Shown piece after piece: positions 1 through 9,340 of a stretch of 64,000 nucleotides of DNA. The DNA lies in the NCBI RefSeq assembly GCF_900184815.1, contig NZ_FXXQ01000003.1, positions 245,791-309,790 on the forward strand, read 5' to 3'. The notes below the pieces were generated by a model. The model searched no databases. It was not told the DNA's origin and worked only from the letters and a program-made list of their open reading frames with translations. The position numbers were made by a program, and so were the translations under genes. Position 1 is the stretch's first letter. Each line of letters starts with the position of its first letter. The DNA is from Boseongicola aestuarii. GTDB lineage: Bacteria > Pseudomonadota > Alphaproteobacteria > Rhodobacterales > Rhodobacteraceae.

Positions 1-1031
1 GTGGTCAGTCTGAAGCCATCGGGGATGCTGTCTTTGCCGTCCAGCATCAGATCGCACATGGTTTGCGCGATCATCGGTGCCACGCCAAAACCTATCTTGA
101 AGCCACCGTTTGCGACGAAGTGTTGCCTGCGGCCAGGCCATGCTCCGAGCAGGGGAGCGCGACTTTTCGCGCGAGGGCGCACGCCGGCCCAGCGTGAAAT
201 GACGGGGGCATCGCGCAAAACGGGCATCAGGTCTTTGGCACGCAGGATAATGTCATCGAGAAGATGATCGGTCGTGTGAGGTTCGGTGAATTCGCGTTCC
301 GAGGTTGAGCCAATCGCAACAGTTCCGTCCGTATGGGGGATGATATGGAGCCCGTTTGCGAATATCTGGGGGCATCCTGATGCGTCATGCTGGAGCAGTG
401 CAGCCTGGCCTTTGACGCCGTTTCCGATTGGTGCCGCCAAGGCTTCAGACAGGTCTTCGAGGCCGCGCCATCCGGTGGCCCAGAGAACGAGGCCTTCGTC
501 TGGTGCTTCGGCAACGATTTCGCCGCCTTTGACCCTTATGGCCGCGGCAAGGCTTTCGCAGGCGCGTCTTGGGTGGAGAATAGCCGACAATGTGTCGTGT
601 ATATAAAGGCCCGTTTCAGAGGGCGCGCGCCAGTTGCCTGCGTCTTGGGATTCGACGACATTCCAGCTTGCCTGCGCCCCCCAGAACTCTGCCGCACCTT
701 TCGCGCGGGCGCGCGCCATGACGATCTCGCGTTCTCCTGCGAGAGGTTGGAGGCGGCCTGCCCTTGCGAAGCCTGACGTTCGTCCTGAAGTGGCTTCGAC
801 CTGCTGCCAGAAGGCAGGCGCCATGGTCAGCGCGTCAAACTGAAACTGCTTCTTTTCGTTCCAGACATCCGGTGTATGGGGCTGAAGCGCGCCGACGATG
901 CCACCCGATGCGCCCGAAGCCACACCGTTGGGGTCGATCAGGCGGACCGTGGCGCCGCGCTGCAGAGCCATCCATGCAGTCGCAAGGCCGAAAATTCCCG
1001 CGCCGCGCACCGTAAGATCGACCGTTGCCAA
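1..1031 (-). CDS. FAD-dependent oxidoreductase (DAO family), MnmC2-like; 3' end outside window
   Basis: Reading from a TTG at 1031 gives at least 343 residues, open to the left edge. The N-terminus has a Rossmann FAD motif (RGAGIFGLATAWMALQRG, residues about 9-26) and the C-terminal part has the DAO signature (GVRPRAKSRAPLLG and FVANGGFKIGFGVAPM). It lies back to back with mnmD, only 60 bp between starts. In enterobacteria the two activities are fused as MnmC, whose FAD domain turns cmnm5(s2)U34 of tRNA into nm5(s2)U34. I infer that this is the split FAD half; a generic D-amino-acid or glycine oxidase is the alternative. The TTG start is inferred from the position of the Rossmann motif. Confidence 0.75.
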   Translation of the reverse strand, partial: MATVDLTVRGAGIFGLATAWMALQRGATVRLIDPNGVASGASGGIVGALQPHTPDVWNEKKQFQFDALTMAPAFWQQVEATSGRTSGFARAGRLQPLAGEREIVMARARAKGAAEFWGAQASWNVVESQDAGNWRAPSETGLYIHDTLSAILHPRRACESLAAAIRVKGGEIVAEAPDEGLVLWATGWRGLEDLSEALAAPIGNGVKGQAALLQHDASGCPQIFANGLHIIPHTDGTVAIGSTSEREFTEPHTTDHLLDDIILRAKDLMPVLRDAPVISRWAGVRPRAKSRAPLLGAWPGRRQHFVANGGFKIGFGVAPMIAQTMCDLMLDGKDSIPDGFRLT

Positions 1032-1091
1032 TGTTGGCTCCTATTGCCAGTGTTTGTCGGTAGTGCAGGGGACTTAGGGCGAAAAACGGCA

Positions 1092-1769
1092 GTGGACCAG
1101 CATCCGGACATCACATGGCGCGGAAGTGTGCCCATAGCATCGCGTTTTGATGACCCGTATTTCTCGCTTGAGGACGGTTTGGCGGAAACGGGCCATGTAT
1201 TTCTTGCGGGCAACGGCCTGCCAGATCGTTTTCGGGACGGGTTTCAGGTTGCCGAACTTGGCTTTGGAACGGGACTGAATTTTCTGGCGACCTGGGCTGC
1301 CTGGAAAGAAGCGGATGTAGCGGGGACGTTGCGTTTTACGTCGTTTGAGCTTTTCCCGATGGAGGCTGAAGATATGGCACGGGCCTTGTCGGTTTTTCCG
1401 GACGTTGCAATGTTGGCCGGACCATTGCTGGATATGCGCCGCGCTGGAGGCTTTGCGTTCGAAGAGCACGGTGTTGAGTTGGAAATCATCGTCGGAGACG
1501 CGCGTCGCGAGGTTGCGGCATGGGCGGGGTCCGCGGACGCCTGGTACCTTGACGGATTTGCGCCCGCGCGAAACCCTGAACTATGGGAGCCCACCCTGTT
1601 GTCGGAGGTTGCGCGGCACACCTTGGCGGGAGGCACCGCCGCCACCTATTCTGCCGCGGGCGCGGTCCGGCGTGCGTTGTCGGATGCCGGTTTTACGGTT
1701 GAGCGGTGTCCGGGATATGGGCGCAAACGCCATATGACCGTTGCGCGCATGTCAGGCGGTGCGCTCTAG
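1092..1769 (+). CDS. mnmD: tRNA (5-methylaminomethyl-2-thiouridine)-methyltransferase, MnmC1/MnmD half
   Basis: 225 residues from a GTG start. Longer upstream reading is possible but would run into the divergent oxidoreductase, and homology-like sequence begins at DITWRGSVP. The SAM motif is VAELGFGTGLNFLATW (about residues 55-70), and the DUF752 hallmark WYLDGFAPARNPELW lies at about 154-168. The family methylates nm5(s2)U34 of tRNA to mnm5(s2)U34. Length matches stand-alone MnmD proteins. The pairing with a divergent FAD oxidoreductase supports the assignment. Confidence 0.88.
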   Translation: MDQHPDITWRGSVPIASRFDDPYFSLEDGLAETGHVFLAGNGLPDRFRDGFQVAELGFGTGLNFLATWAAWKEADVAGTLRFTSFELFPMEAEDMARALSVFPDVAMLAGPLLDMRRAGGFAFEEHGVELEIIVGDARREVAAWAGSADAWYLDGFAPARNPELWEPTLLSEVARHTLAGGTAATYSAAGAVRRALSDAGFTVERCPGYGRKRHMTVARMSGGAL

Positions 1770-2362
1770 CCTGCGCTTTTGAGGTCGCGGATCAGCGCGT
1801 CGATATTTCCGCCGTTTTTATCGAGCATCGCACCGATTTCCGCGCGTTCTGATTTCAAAAGGCTGATGCCTTCGATCAGCAGATCAAAAAAGAGGTTCGA
1901 CCCGGACCTGTCAGAAACCATGAAGGTCACAGCGAAGGGTGATTGACCGCGAAGCTTTGCGACGGCCTGAACTTCCTGAAAGCTCTTGACCTGACGCGCA
2001 TCTTCGACGGTGATTTCGCCGCCAATAAAGTCGCGGAACTGCTTGCCGTACTTTCGCGCAAGATACCCCGCGAATGCATCAGAGAATTGGCTGAGTTGCT
2101 GGCTACTGGCGCTGCGTGCAGGCGGGCCGAGCGCAGAACGCGAGATCGTCGGCACGTCCGCGTAGCGGTTGAAGAGCGCCTCGAAATCGCGATACATCGC
2201 CGCTTCCGACTTGCCCGAATTGATGACGGAGTTGATCTTGGCGACCACTTCGTCAATCAACCCGCGCGCTTGTGCCGTGTTGAGTGTAAAGGCCGGGCTT
2301 GCGGCCAGCGCGATGGCCGAGATCATGCCTGCCAGCGTGGTGCGGCGTGTGAGCTTATTCAT
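1766..2362 (-). CDS. mlaC: MlaC-like phospholipid-binding periplasmic protein (Ttg2D/ABC auxiliary family)
   Basis: 198 residues. The start at 2362 is chosen because a signal peptide follows at once: a twin Arg (LTRRTTLAGM), a hydrophobic stretch and an Ala-rich cleavage region near residue 32. The mature part contains typical MlaC sequence such as YADVPTISRSALG and FSDAFAGYLARKYGKQF. MlaC ferries phospholipids between the outer-membrane MlaA lipoprotein and the inner-membrane Mla transporter. It overlaps the upstream mlaA by 8 bp, so the two are probably translationally coupled. No mlaFEDB genes are in the window, as is usual in this order. The TRR motif could also be read as a Tat signal. 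Confidence 0.85.
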   Translation of the reverse strand: MNKLTRRTTLAGMISAIALAASPAFTLNTAQARGLIDEVVAKINSVINSGKSEAAMYRDFEALFNRYADVPTISRSALGPPARSASSQQLSQFSDAFAGYLARKYGKQFRDFIGGEITVEDARQVKSFQEVQAVAKLRGQSPFAVTFMVSDRSGSNLFFDLLIEGISLLKSERAEIGAMLDKNGGNIDALIRDLKSAG

Positions 2363-3128
2363 CAAACAATCCTTCGTAGAGGTCATCGTACAGATCGATC
2401 GCTGCATCATCCGATGTTTCCCCAAGGGCGAAGCGGCGGGAATCCAGATAGAAGAGACGCGTCTGCGCGTAGCTGTCCGCGCTATCGTAAAGAATGCCGT
2501 CGATGGTTTCCGTGAGGTCGTAGCGGTTGTTGATTATGGTTCCGGCCATAAAACCTAGCCTGTTGTCTTCTGCCTTGTCGCCAAGTTTCGGCCCTAGAAC
2601 GCTGCCGATCGGGTCGGTCAGGATGTCAACGAAACGCCCTGCGGCGTCGCGCTCGGTCGAGGGGCCGAGAAGCGGCAGAACGACATAGGCCCCTTCGCTT
2701 GCGCCCCAGTTGGCCAGGGTGTCGGCAAACCCCGTATCGCGTGACTCAAGGCCCATTTCGGTCGCGGGATCGAAGAGGCCCAGCAAACCTAGTGTTGTGT
2801 TCACAGCAAAGCGTGCCGTGTTGTGGATGGCGTCCCCGATGTCGCCTTGAAGCACCTTGTTGATGACCGCGCTTGGCATGCCAAGATTTTCGGCTGCATT
2901 GTCAACCGAACGACGGACCGGACCGGGAACGAGCGTTCCGTAGACCTGGCTTGCGGGACGCAGGGCCGAGCGGTCCAGCTCGAGGTTCACGCGATGTGTG
3001 GCGCGATTTACGCTTTCATAAGGGTCGTGCACATCTGTGCCCGGTTCCGGAATGGAGCAGGCGGACAGGACGGAAAGTCCGAGGCCAATCAGCAAAGTGC
3101 GTTTGGCAAAAGCACGGGAAGGCAGCAA
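2355..3128 (-). CDS. mlaA: MlaA (VacJ) family outer-membrane lipoprotein
   Basis: 257 residues with a lipoprotein signal peptide; the lipobox LSAC puts the lipidated Cys at residue 24. VacJ core motifs are clear: DPYESVNRATHRVN, NLGMPSAVINKVLQGD, RFAVNTTLGLLGLFDPA and YVVLPLLGPST. MlaA removes surface-exposed phospholipids from the outer leaflet of the outer membrane and passes them to MlaC, whose gene overlaps the end of this one. The C-terminal tail of about 35 residues is acidic and poorly conserved in character. Confidence 0.92.
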   Translation of the reverse strand: MLPSRAFAKRTLLIGLGLSVLSACSIPEPGTDVHDPYESVNRATHRVNLELDRSALRPASQVYGTLVPGPVRRSVDNAAENLGMPSAVINKVLQGDIGDAIHNTARFAVNTTLGLLGLFDPATEMGLESRDTGFADTLANWGASEGAYVVLPLLGPSTERDAAGRFVDILTDPIGSVLGPKLGDKAEDNRLGFMAGTIINNRYDLTETIDGILYDSADSYAQTRLFYLDSRRFALGETSDDAAIDLYDDLYEGLFDE

Positions 3129-3346
3129 AATAAGACCTAATCTATAATTTCGTTCGGCAGCATAAGTGTTGCGGATACATATGTGATAATGCGTTAATGA
3201 ACAGGGAGGTGAAGCGTAATATCACGCAATTTTGCGTTAAGTGTTGCCACGGCACCGCGTCTGAGCGAAATCATGCTGATAAGTGCAAGTCATATGCGAT
3301 CGTGCCGAAAACCCACCGTTCGCAATCAGAAACAAGGATATTTCCT

Positions 3347-3811
3347 ATGAGCAGCGATTTCGAACAACGTCTTGAAGAGATGGGGCTTTCTCTTCCTGAT
3401 GCGCCTGCCCCTGCCGCCAATTACGTGCCTTTCGTGGTCGTCGGGAACACCGTGTATGTGTCGGGCCAGGTCGCGGTGAATGCGGACGGGATGATCAAGG
3501 GCAAAGTCGGTGCCGATCTGACGACGGAAGAGGGGGCAAAGGCGGCCGAGGTCTGCGCTCTGGCGCTTTTGGCGCAGGCGAAGAAAGCCTGTGGCGGCGA
3601 TATTTCGCGGTTGAAGCGGGTGGTGAAGCTGACCGGGTTCGTGAACTCCACACCGGATTTTGTCGATCAGCCCAAGGTCATCAATGGCGCTTCGGATTTG
3701 TTTGTTGCGCTCTTGGGAGACAAAGGGCGCCATGCGCGTTCGGCTGTCAGCGCGGGTGCGCTTCCTTTCAACGTTGCCGTTGAAATCGAGGGAATATTCG
3801 AGATCTCATGA
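3347..3811 (+). CDS. RidA family protein (YjgF/YER057c/UK114)
   Basis: 154 residues from the ATG at 3347; the open frame extends upstream to 3197, but that extension is Cys-rich and unlike the family. RidA-type motifs are VVVGNTVYVSGQVAV, ACGGDISRLKRVVKLTGFVNS and the C-terminal RSAVSAGALPFNVAVEIEGI. The sequence is nearer the longer YjgH/TdcF-like subgroup than canonical RidA. Family members hydrolyse reactive enamines and imines or act as chaperone-like trimers; the substrate here is unknown. It overlaps the phosphodiesterase gene by ATGA, indicating coupled translation. Confidence 0.85.
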   Translation: MSSDFEQRLEEMGLSLPDAPAPAANYVPFVVVGNTVYVSGQVAVNADGMIKGKVGADLTTEEGAKAAEVCALALLAQAKKACGGDISRLKRVVKLTGFVNSTPDFVDQPKVINGASDLFVALLGDKGRHARSAVSAGALPFNVAVEIEGIFEIS

Positions 3812-4575
3812 AGATCGCGCTTCCTCAGTCTTTGATCAATACACCTCTGGCGCATCGTGGTTTGCACGATGCCGCCAAAGGGCGAATCGAAAACGCGATG
3901 GCCTCGTTCCGGGCGGCGATTGATGCAGGATATGGCATCGAGCTGGATGTACAGCTCTCGGCCGATGCGCAGGCGATGTCATTTCATGATGACACATTGG
4001 ATCGATTGACCAGCGAGGTCGGGTTTGTTCGAGAGCGCACGTCGCGAGAACTGGGCACGATCAGGTTGAATGGGACTGACGACACGATTCCAATGTTCCG
4101 AGACGTTCTGGACCTTGTTGCCGGGCAAGTGCCGTTGCTGGTTGAAATCAAGGATCAGGACGGAGCGTTTGGTGACGGTGTCGGACCCCTGGAGCGGGCG
4201 GTCGCACGCGACTTGCAGGATTATCGTGGTGATTGCGCCGTGATGTCATTCAATCCGCATAGCGTTGCGGCCATGCAGGCGTTGTTGCCGCGCACAGCAC
4301 GGGGGATCACCACCGAAGGCTTTGAGCCAGAGCCAGAGGGCATTTCGCGTGAAGTATTGGACGGATTGCGGGACATTGATGCCTATGATCGCGTGGGCGC
4401 AAGTTTCATCAGTCATGATCGCAATGATCTCGACCGCCTGCGCGTGATGGAACTGAAAGCGCAGGGTGCGCGTGTCTTGTGTTGGACGGTACGGTCTCGG
4501 CAGGAAGAGACACAAGCGCGCAAAGTTGCAGAAAATATTACTTTTGAGGGCTATCTGCCCGCGCTTGCGGGTTGA
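3808..4575 (+). CDS. Glycerophosphodiester phosphodiesterase
   Basis: 255 residues. The GDPD fold is recognised by LAHRGLHD (catalytic His-Arg-Gly at 15-17), GIELDVQLSADAQ (metal-binding Glu/Asp) and FHDDTLDRLTSEVG. It cleaves glycerophosphodiesters, the deacylation products of phospholipids, to glycerol 3-phosphate plus alcohol. No signal peptide is seen, so it should be cytoplasmic like UgpQ. It overlaps the RidA-family gene by four bases and is followed about 50 bp later by the GNAT-like gene, forming a short co-directional run. Confidence 0.88.
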   Translation: MKIALPQSLINTPLAHRGLHDAAKGRIENAMASFRAAIDAGYGIELDVQLSADAQAMSFHDDTLDRLTSEVGFVRERTSRELGTIRLNGTDDTIPMFRDVLDLVAGQVPLLVEIKDQDGAFGDGVGPLERAVARDLQDYRGDCAVMSFNPHSVAAMQALLPRTARGITTEGFEPEPEGISREVLDGLRDIDAYDRVGASFISHDRNDLDRLRVMELKAQGARVLCWTVRSRQEETQARKVAENITFEGYLPALAG

Positions 4576-4624
4576 ACATCGCGCAGTACGGACCACGTTT
4601 GAGTGATGCCCCGAGAAGAGACCA

Positions 4625-5809
4625 ATGAGCGCGCCTGACATCGAAATATCAGTGCTTGGCAGTCTTGCCGAGATCGCCTCCGACGAGTGGGATGCTTGTG
4701 CTTGCCCCGAGGCGGCCGATGGCGAGCGGGCGGTTGATCCCTTTACCACCTATCGTTTCCTGAAAGCGTTGGAGGACAGTCGATCTGTCGGAGCGGGCAC
4801 TGGCTGGCAGCCGCATCATCTGGTGGCGCGGGCGGGCAGCGAAGTGATCGCGGTCGCGCCGATGTACGCAAAGGGCCACAGTCAGGGCGAATACATCTTC
4901 GATCACAACTGGGCACATGCCTGGGAGCGTGCCGGGGGACGGTATTATCCGAAGTTGCAGATCGCGGTGCCGTTTACGCCAGCCACGGGGCGTCGGTTTC
5001 TGACAAGATCGGGCGAAGAAGACCGCGGGTTTCAGGCTTTGGTGCAGGGGCTGCTGCATGTCGGGATGCAGAACCGGTTGAGTTCGGCGCATGCCACGTT
5101 TTGCACACTGGATGAGGCGATGCGTGGGGCCGAGATGGGGCTTTTGCACCGCGTAACGCAGCAATATCATTGGATGAATGACGATTACGGGTCGTTTGAT
5201 GATTTTCTCGCGGCCTTGTCATCGCGCAAGCGCAAGACAGTGCGCAAGGAGCGACGCACGGCGCAGGGCTTTGGCGGCGAGATCGTTCAGTATTCGGGCG
5301 ATGATTTGCGGCCCGAACACTGGGACGCATTTTGGGAGTTCTATCAGGACACTGGTTCGCGCAAATGGGGCACGCCTTATCTGACGCGGTCGTTTTTCGA
5401 CATCGCGCAAGACCGGTTGCGGAACGACATGCTTCTGGTTCTGGCGCTTGAAGACGGGAGGCCGGTGGCGGGTGCTTTGAATTTCGTCGGACGGGATGTC
5501 TTGTTCGGGCGTTATTGGGGTGCGATCGAACACTATCCCTGTCTGCATTTCGAACTGTGTTATTATCAGGCGATTGATTACGCAATAAAGCACGGTTTGC
5601 GGGCGGTGGAAGCCGGAGCGCAGGGTGAGCACAAGCTGGCGCGGGGGTACTTACCGGTGGAGTGTCATTCGTTGCACTGGATGGCGGATGACGGGTTTTC
5701 CAATGCGGTGTCCGACTTTCTGGATGCGGAAAAACGGGCCGTTTCGGATGATATCGAGATTTTGACAACCTACGGACCATTCAAGAAGATCACGAAGGAG
5801 CCGACATGA
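4625..5809 (+). CDS. GNAT-like acyltransferase, peptidogalycan biosynthesis/FemAB-like (DUF482 family)
   Basis: 394 residues. The N-terminal half has [23 protein letters not shown] and [30 protein letters not shown]; the C-terminal half has the GNAT-like part ([23 protein letters not shown] and the [14 protein letters not shown] tail). These are the hallmarks of the widespread COG3146/DUF482 proteins. The family is annotated from fold similarity to FemAB/GNAT aminoacyl or acyl transferases; its substrate is not established. The stop overlaps the start of the pterin dehydratase by ATGA. Confidence 0.8.
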   Translation: MSAPDIEISVLGSLAEIASDEWDACACPEAADGERAVDPFTTYRFLKALEDSRSVGAGTGWQPHHLVARAGSEVIAVAPMYAKGHSQGEYIFDHNWAHAWERAGGRYYPKLQIAVPFTPATGRRFLTRSGEEDRGFQALVQGLLHVGMQNRLSSAHATFCTLDEAMRGAEMGLLHRVTQQYHWMNDDYGSFDDFLAALSSRKRKTVRKERRTAQGFGGEIVQYSGDDLRPEHWDAFWEFYQDTGSRKWGTPYLTRSFFDIAQDRLRNDMLLVLALEDGRPVAGALNFVGRDVLFGRYWGAIEHYPCLHFELCYYQAIDYAIKHGLRAVEAGAQGEHKLARGYLPVECHSLHWMADDGFSNAVSDFLDAEKRAVSDDIEILTTYGPFKKITKEPT

Positions 5810-6099
5810 GCGAGAAATTGACAGGAGCCAAGCGGGAGACGGTCTTGGCCGGGCTTACCGGGAACGGCTGGGTCATAGATGGCAATCGTGACGCAATCAC
5901 CAAGACGTTCAAATTCGCGAATTTCGTGGATGCCTTTGGATGGATGACCCGGATGGCGATTATCGCTGAGAAGATGAACCATCACCCGGAGTGGTCCAAC
6001 GTCTATAACAGGGTCGAGGTGACCTTGACGACGCATGATGTGGATGGTTTGAGCGCGCTGGACGCTGAATTGGCGCAAAAGATGGATAAGGCAAAGTAA
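5806..6099 (+). CDS. phhB: 4a-hydroxytetrahydrobiopterin dehydratase (PCD)
   Basis: 97 residues, normal for the family. The active-site signature MNHHPEW and the following [21 protein letters not shown] are intact. The enzyme dehydrates 4a-hydroxytetrahydropterin, recycling the cofactor of aromatic amino acid hydroxylases. No phenylalanine hydroxylase gene is nearby. Its stop codon shares one base with the start of the MscS gene. Confidence 0.93.
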   Translation: MSEKLTGAKRETVLAGLTGNGWVIDGNRDAITKTFKFANFVDAFGWMTRMAIIAEKMNHHPEWSNVYNRVEVTLTTHDVDGLSALDAELAQKMDKAK

Positions 6100-6953
6100 T
6101 GGAATATCTCGATCAGCTTCTGGGCTATGAAATTGTCGAAGGCACAACCGTCGGAGATGTTTTCACGGTTCAATTCCTGGTCGATGTTGCGGGCCAGGTG
6201 ATGCTTGCCAGCATCATTCTGATTGTCGGTTTCTTTCTGGCGGGTTTCTTCCGGCGTCGGATTATCCGGCTGGCAGAACGGTCACGCCACTTCGACAAGA
6301 CGATGGGCAGTTTCCTGGCCAATGTGGTGCGCTATGGCATTCTGGCGCTGACAATCATCTTCGTATTGCAGAACTTCGGCTTCCAGACCGCGTCATTGGT
6401 TGCGCTTCTAGGTGCCGCCGGTTTGGCCATTGGTTTGGCTTTGCAGGGGGTCCTCAGTGGTGTGGCGTCAGGCGTGATGCTGGTGATTTTCCGACCCATC
6501 AAAGTGGGCGATTTCGTCGAAGTGAACGGCGTGATGGGCACGGTGAAGGACATTTCGATCTTCAACACCGAGCTTGCGACGCTGGATAACGTGCAGATCA
6601 TCATGCCGAATACCTCGGTCTGGTCGAATACGATCACGAATTATTCGGTCTATGACAAGCGCCGCGCCGAGTGGGTTTTTGGTGTGGCTTACGGTGCGAA
6701 TTTGGCCGAGGCCGAACGGATCATTCGCGACACGATCCTGAACGATCCAAGGTCCTTGGACGATCCCGAGCCGTTCATTCAGGTGAACAACCTCGGCGAT
6801 TTTTCGGTCGATTTTCTGGTGCGCGTCTGGGTGGCGGCGCCTGAATACTTCAAATATCAGGCGGATATGAAGCGGCAGGTTAAAGAGGCGTTCGATGCGG
6901 GCGGGATCGAAATTCCGTTCCCGACACGCACCGTTCTGAACGTCAGCGAATAA
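6099..6953 (+). CDS. Small-conductance mechanosensitive channel, MscS family
   Basis: 284 residues, close to E. coli MscS in size. Three membrane segments are visible: about 30-50, 72-92 and the pore helix 95-125. The pore helix carries the Gly/Ala-rich pattern GAAGLAIGLALQGVLSGVASG. It is followed by the beta-domain signature FRPIKVGDFVEVNGVMGTV and INGPNTxVWSNT-like sequence (IIMPNTSVWSNTITNYS). The channel releases solutes on hypo-osmotic shock. It is the last gene of the co-directional run starting with ridA and converges with the peroxiredoxin, three bases apart. Confidence 0.93.
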   Translation: MEYLDQLLGYEIVEGTTVGDVFTVQFLVDVAGQVMLASIILIVGFFLAGFFRRRIIRLAERSRHFDKTMGSFLANVVRYGILALTIIFVLQNFGFQTASLVALLGAAGLAIGLALQGVLSGVASGVMLVIFRPIKVGDFVEVNGVMGTVKDISIFNTELATLDNVQIIMPNTSVWSNTITNYSVYDKRRAEWVFGVAYGANLAEAERIIRDTILNDPRSLDDPEPFIQVNNLGDFSVDFLVRVWVAAPEYFKYQADMKRQVKEAFDAGGIEIPFPTRTVLNVSE

Positions 6954-6956
6954 GCC

Positions 6957-7445
6957 TCAGACCATTTCCAGAAGCGTTTCGCCTGCGGTCATTTCGCAGA
7001 TGCCGCGGCCTTCTTCGATCTGAAGGACTTCGACCACGCCGTCGTTGACGATCATCGCACATCGCGCGATGCGCTGGATAAAGCCCACGGGAGGTGCGTC
7101 GAATGTCAGGCCGATCGACTGGCCGAACGCGCTGGACCAGTCAGCGAGCATCGTGATGCCGGCGGCTTTCGCGCCCGTGGAGTTGCCCCAGTGGTCCATG
7201 ACCTGCACATCATTGACCGCGACGCAGATGATCTCGTCGATGCCCTTCTCCAAGAACGCATCATGTGTGCGGATGAAGCTGGGCAAATGCGCCATGGTGC
7301 AGGTCGAGGTATAGGCACCGGGCAGGCCGAAGATCACGACGCGCTTGCCAGCGATATGTTTGGCGATGTCGATTTCTTCGGGGCCGTTGTCGCCCATGTG
7401 AAGAACAGTTGAAGGCTGAATACGGTCGCCGATGGTGATAGGCAT
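6957..7445 (-). CDS. Peroxiredoxin (Prx5/AhpE-like, AhpC-TSA fold)
   Basis: 162 residues from the ATG at 7445; a longer reading to 7613 overlaps the divergent gene and looks artefactual. The peroxidatic motif is PGAYTSTC with Cys49, Pro42 and Thr46, followed by HLPSF as in Prx5 enzymes. Other cysteines (ICVAV, RCAMI, GICEM) could serve as resolving residue. The enzyme reduces hydroperoxides with thioredoxin or glutaredoxin as donor. Its start lies 80 bp from the divergent ferredoxin-reductase-like gene. Confidence 0.92.
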   Translation of the reverse strand: MPITIGDRIQPSTVLHMGDNGPEEIDIAKHIAGKRVVIFGLPGAYTSTCTMAHLPSFIRTHDAFLEKGIDEIICVAVNDVQVMDHWGNSTGAKAAGITMLADWSSAFGQSIGLTFDAPPVGFIQRIARCAMIVNDGVVEVLQIEEGRGICEMTAGETLLEMV

Positions 7446-7524
7446 TGCGGGAGTGCTCCGGGTGGTTAGTAAGGTTAAAGGGGGACTTAACGTCTTGGCG
7501 GGATTTGACCAGAGGGCAAAGCAA

Positions 7525-8733
7525 ATGAGTGGAATTGTGGTTGTTGGTGGCGGGCAGGCAGGCGCGTCGTTGGTTGCGAAGTTGCGCAGCCTTGGGGCGG
7601 AAATGCCGATCACGTTGATCTGCGGCGAGAGCGTGCCACCTTACCAGCGCCCGCCATTGTCGAAGGCATATTTGCTGGGGGATATGGCCGAGGAGCGGCT
7701 CTATTTGCGGCCCGAGGCTTGGTATTCAGACAACAATATTGATCTGCGTCTGGGCTGCCCTGTCACTGAAATCGACACGGATCGCAAGACGGTCGACTTG
7801 GGCGGTGAATGGATCGAGTATGATCAACTTGTTCTGACAACGGGATCTGTTCCAAACCATCTGCCGGCAGCTATTGGAGGCGATCTGGAAGGGGTATTCA
7901 CGGTTCGGGGTCTGGCGGATGTGGACCGGATGGAGCCTCGGTTCCAGCACGGCGCGCGGGCTTTGGTCGTCGGTGGCGGATATATCGGACTTGAAGCGGC
8001 GGCGGTAGCCACGAAGCTGGGAGTGCATGTGACGCTGATCGAAATGTCGCCTCGTATTCTGGGGCGAGTCGCTTCGGCCGAGACGGCGGATGTGATCCGG
8101 GCCGAGCATGTCTCGCACGGGGTGGATATTCGTGAAGGTGTCGGCCTGGAAAAGCTTGTGGGCGAGGGCGGGCATGTGACGGGCGCGCTCTTGACGGATG
8201 GCACGATGCTGCACGTCGATTTCGTGATTTTGGGCATTGGCATTCGCCCCGACACGCGGCTCGCCGAGACAGCGGGTATAGCGTGTAACAACGGGATTGC
8301 GGTGGATGCGTTTGGGCAGACCTCAGAGCCCGGGATTTGGGCGGCGGGGGATTGTGCAAACATTCCTTACGAGAACGGACGGCTGCGGCTAGAATCTGTG
8401 CAGAACGCGATTGATCAGGCCGAGATCGTGGCGGCGAATATTCTGGGGGCCGAGGCGCCTTATGTTCCGATGCCGTGGTTCTGGTCGGATCAGTATGATC
8501 TGAAGTTGCAGATTGCGGGTTTAAGCACCGGGTATGATCGCGTTGTGACGCGGCAGGTCGGGGGCGGGCAGAGTATCTGGTACTTCGCCGGGGATAATTT
8601 GCTGGCCGTGGATGCCGTGAATGCGCCGCGCGATTACATGGTGGGTAGACGCTTGATCGAGGCGGGAAAGAGCCCGCCGGCTGATGCGTTGGCGGACCCC
8701 GAAACTGATTTGAAGGCGCTTTTAAAGTCGTGA
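7525..8733 (+). CDS. FAD-dependent ferredoxin/rubredoxin reductase (putidaredoxin-reductase type)
   Basis: 402 residues from the ATG at 7525. Two dinucleotide folds are seen: FAD at IVVVGGGQAGASL (about 4-16) and NAD at ALVVGGGYIGLEAA (about 148-161). PYQRPPLSKAYL and the FAD-binding GIWAAGDCANIP are typical of oxygenase-coupled reductases. A C-terminal reductase domain with PWFWSDQYDLKLQIAG follows. It moves electrons from NAD(P)H to a small iron-sulfur protein; neither a ferredoxin nor an oxygenase gene is adjacent. It ends in a GTGA overlap with rsmD. Confidence 0.9.
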   Translation: MSGIVVVGGGQAGASLVAKLRSLGAEMPITLICGESVPPYQRPPLSKAYLLGDMAEERLYLRPEAWYSDNNIDLRLGCPVTEIDTDRKTVDLGGEWIEYDQLVLTTGSVPNHLPAAIGGDLEGVFTVRGLADVDRMEPRFQHGARALVVGGGYIGLEAAAVATKLGVHVTLIEMSPRILGRVASAETADVIRAEHVSHGVDIREGVGLEKLVGEGGHVTGALLTDGTMLHVDFVILGIGIRPDTRLAETAGIACNNGIAVDAFGQTSEPGIWAAGDCANIPYENGRLRLESVQNAIDQAEIVAANILGAEAPYVPMPWFWSDQYDLKLQIAGLSTGYDRVVTRQVGGGQSIWYFAGDNLLAVDAVNAPRDYMVGRRLIEAGKSPPADALADPETDLKALLKS

Positions 8734-9293
8734 GGATTATCGGCGGACGCATGCGCGGGCTTGGATTGGCCTCGGTCGGGAAGGGGGATGCGGTGGCGCA
8801 TTTGCGGCCCACGTCCGACCGCGTGCGGGAGTCGATTTTCAATCTTTTGCAGAATGGTGGTTATGGCGATCCGGTTGATGGGGCGCGGGTGTTGGATCTG
8901 TTTGCAGGGACGGGTGCATTGGGTCTTGAGGCGTTGAGCCGGGGTGCGGAGTCTTGTGTGTTTGTCGACTCGGGTCGGGTCGCTGGGCGGTTGTTGGCGG
9001 AGAACATCGAGCGGGCGCGGGTGTCGGATGTGGTGCGCATTATTGCTCGGGATGCGCAGCGGCTTGGAGCGCATTCCGGGGATTTGGCGACGCTGGTGTT
9101 TCTGGACCCGCCTTATGGCAAGGGACTTGGGGCGCGGGCTTTGGAGGTGGTGGCCAAGAGCGGTTGGCTCGCTGAGAGGACACTGGTGGTTTGGGAGGAA
9201 GCGTCCGAGCAAGATGCGCCGGACGGGTTCACCAAGCTCGATGCGCGTCGGTATGGCGACACTTGGGTGACGATGCTGGAGTACGACGGCTAA
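8730..9293 (+). CDS. rsmD: 16S rRNA (guanine(966)-N2)-methyltransferase RsmD
   Basis: 187 residues from a GTG start that overlaps the preceding TGA. MRIIGGRMRGLGL and LRPTSDRVRESIFNLL are the canonical RsmD N-terminus; DLFAGTGALGLEALSRGA is the SAM-binding motif; FLDPPYGKG is the (D/N)PPY catalytic motif. It methylates G966 of 16S rRNA in the small subunit. Length is normal. Confidence 0.95.
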   Translation: MRIIGGRMRGLGLASVGKGDAVAHLRPTSDRVRESIFNLLQNGGYGDPVDGARVLDLFAGTGALGLEALSRGAESCVFVDSGRVAGRLLAENIERARVSDVVRIIARDAQRLGAHSGDLATLVFLDPPYGKGLGARALEVVAKSGWLAERTLVVWEEASEQDAPDGFTKLDARRYGDTWVTMLEYDG

Positions 9294-9340
9294 GGCTGCT
9301 GTGATTTGGTGAAGTCGGAGTGCTAGGTTATGCTGGACCT

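Noticed and set aside
3197..3346. N-terminal extension of the RidA-family gene
   Set aside because: The extra 50 residues are Cys-rich and unlike the family; the ATG at 3347 gives the normal length.
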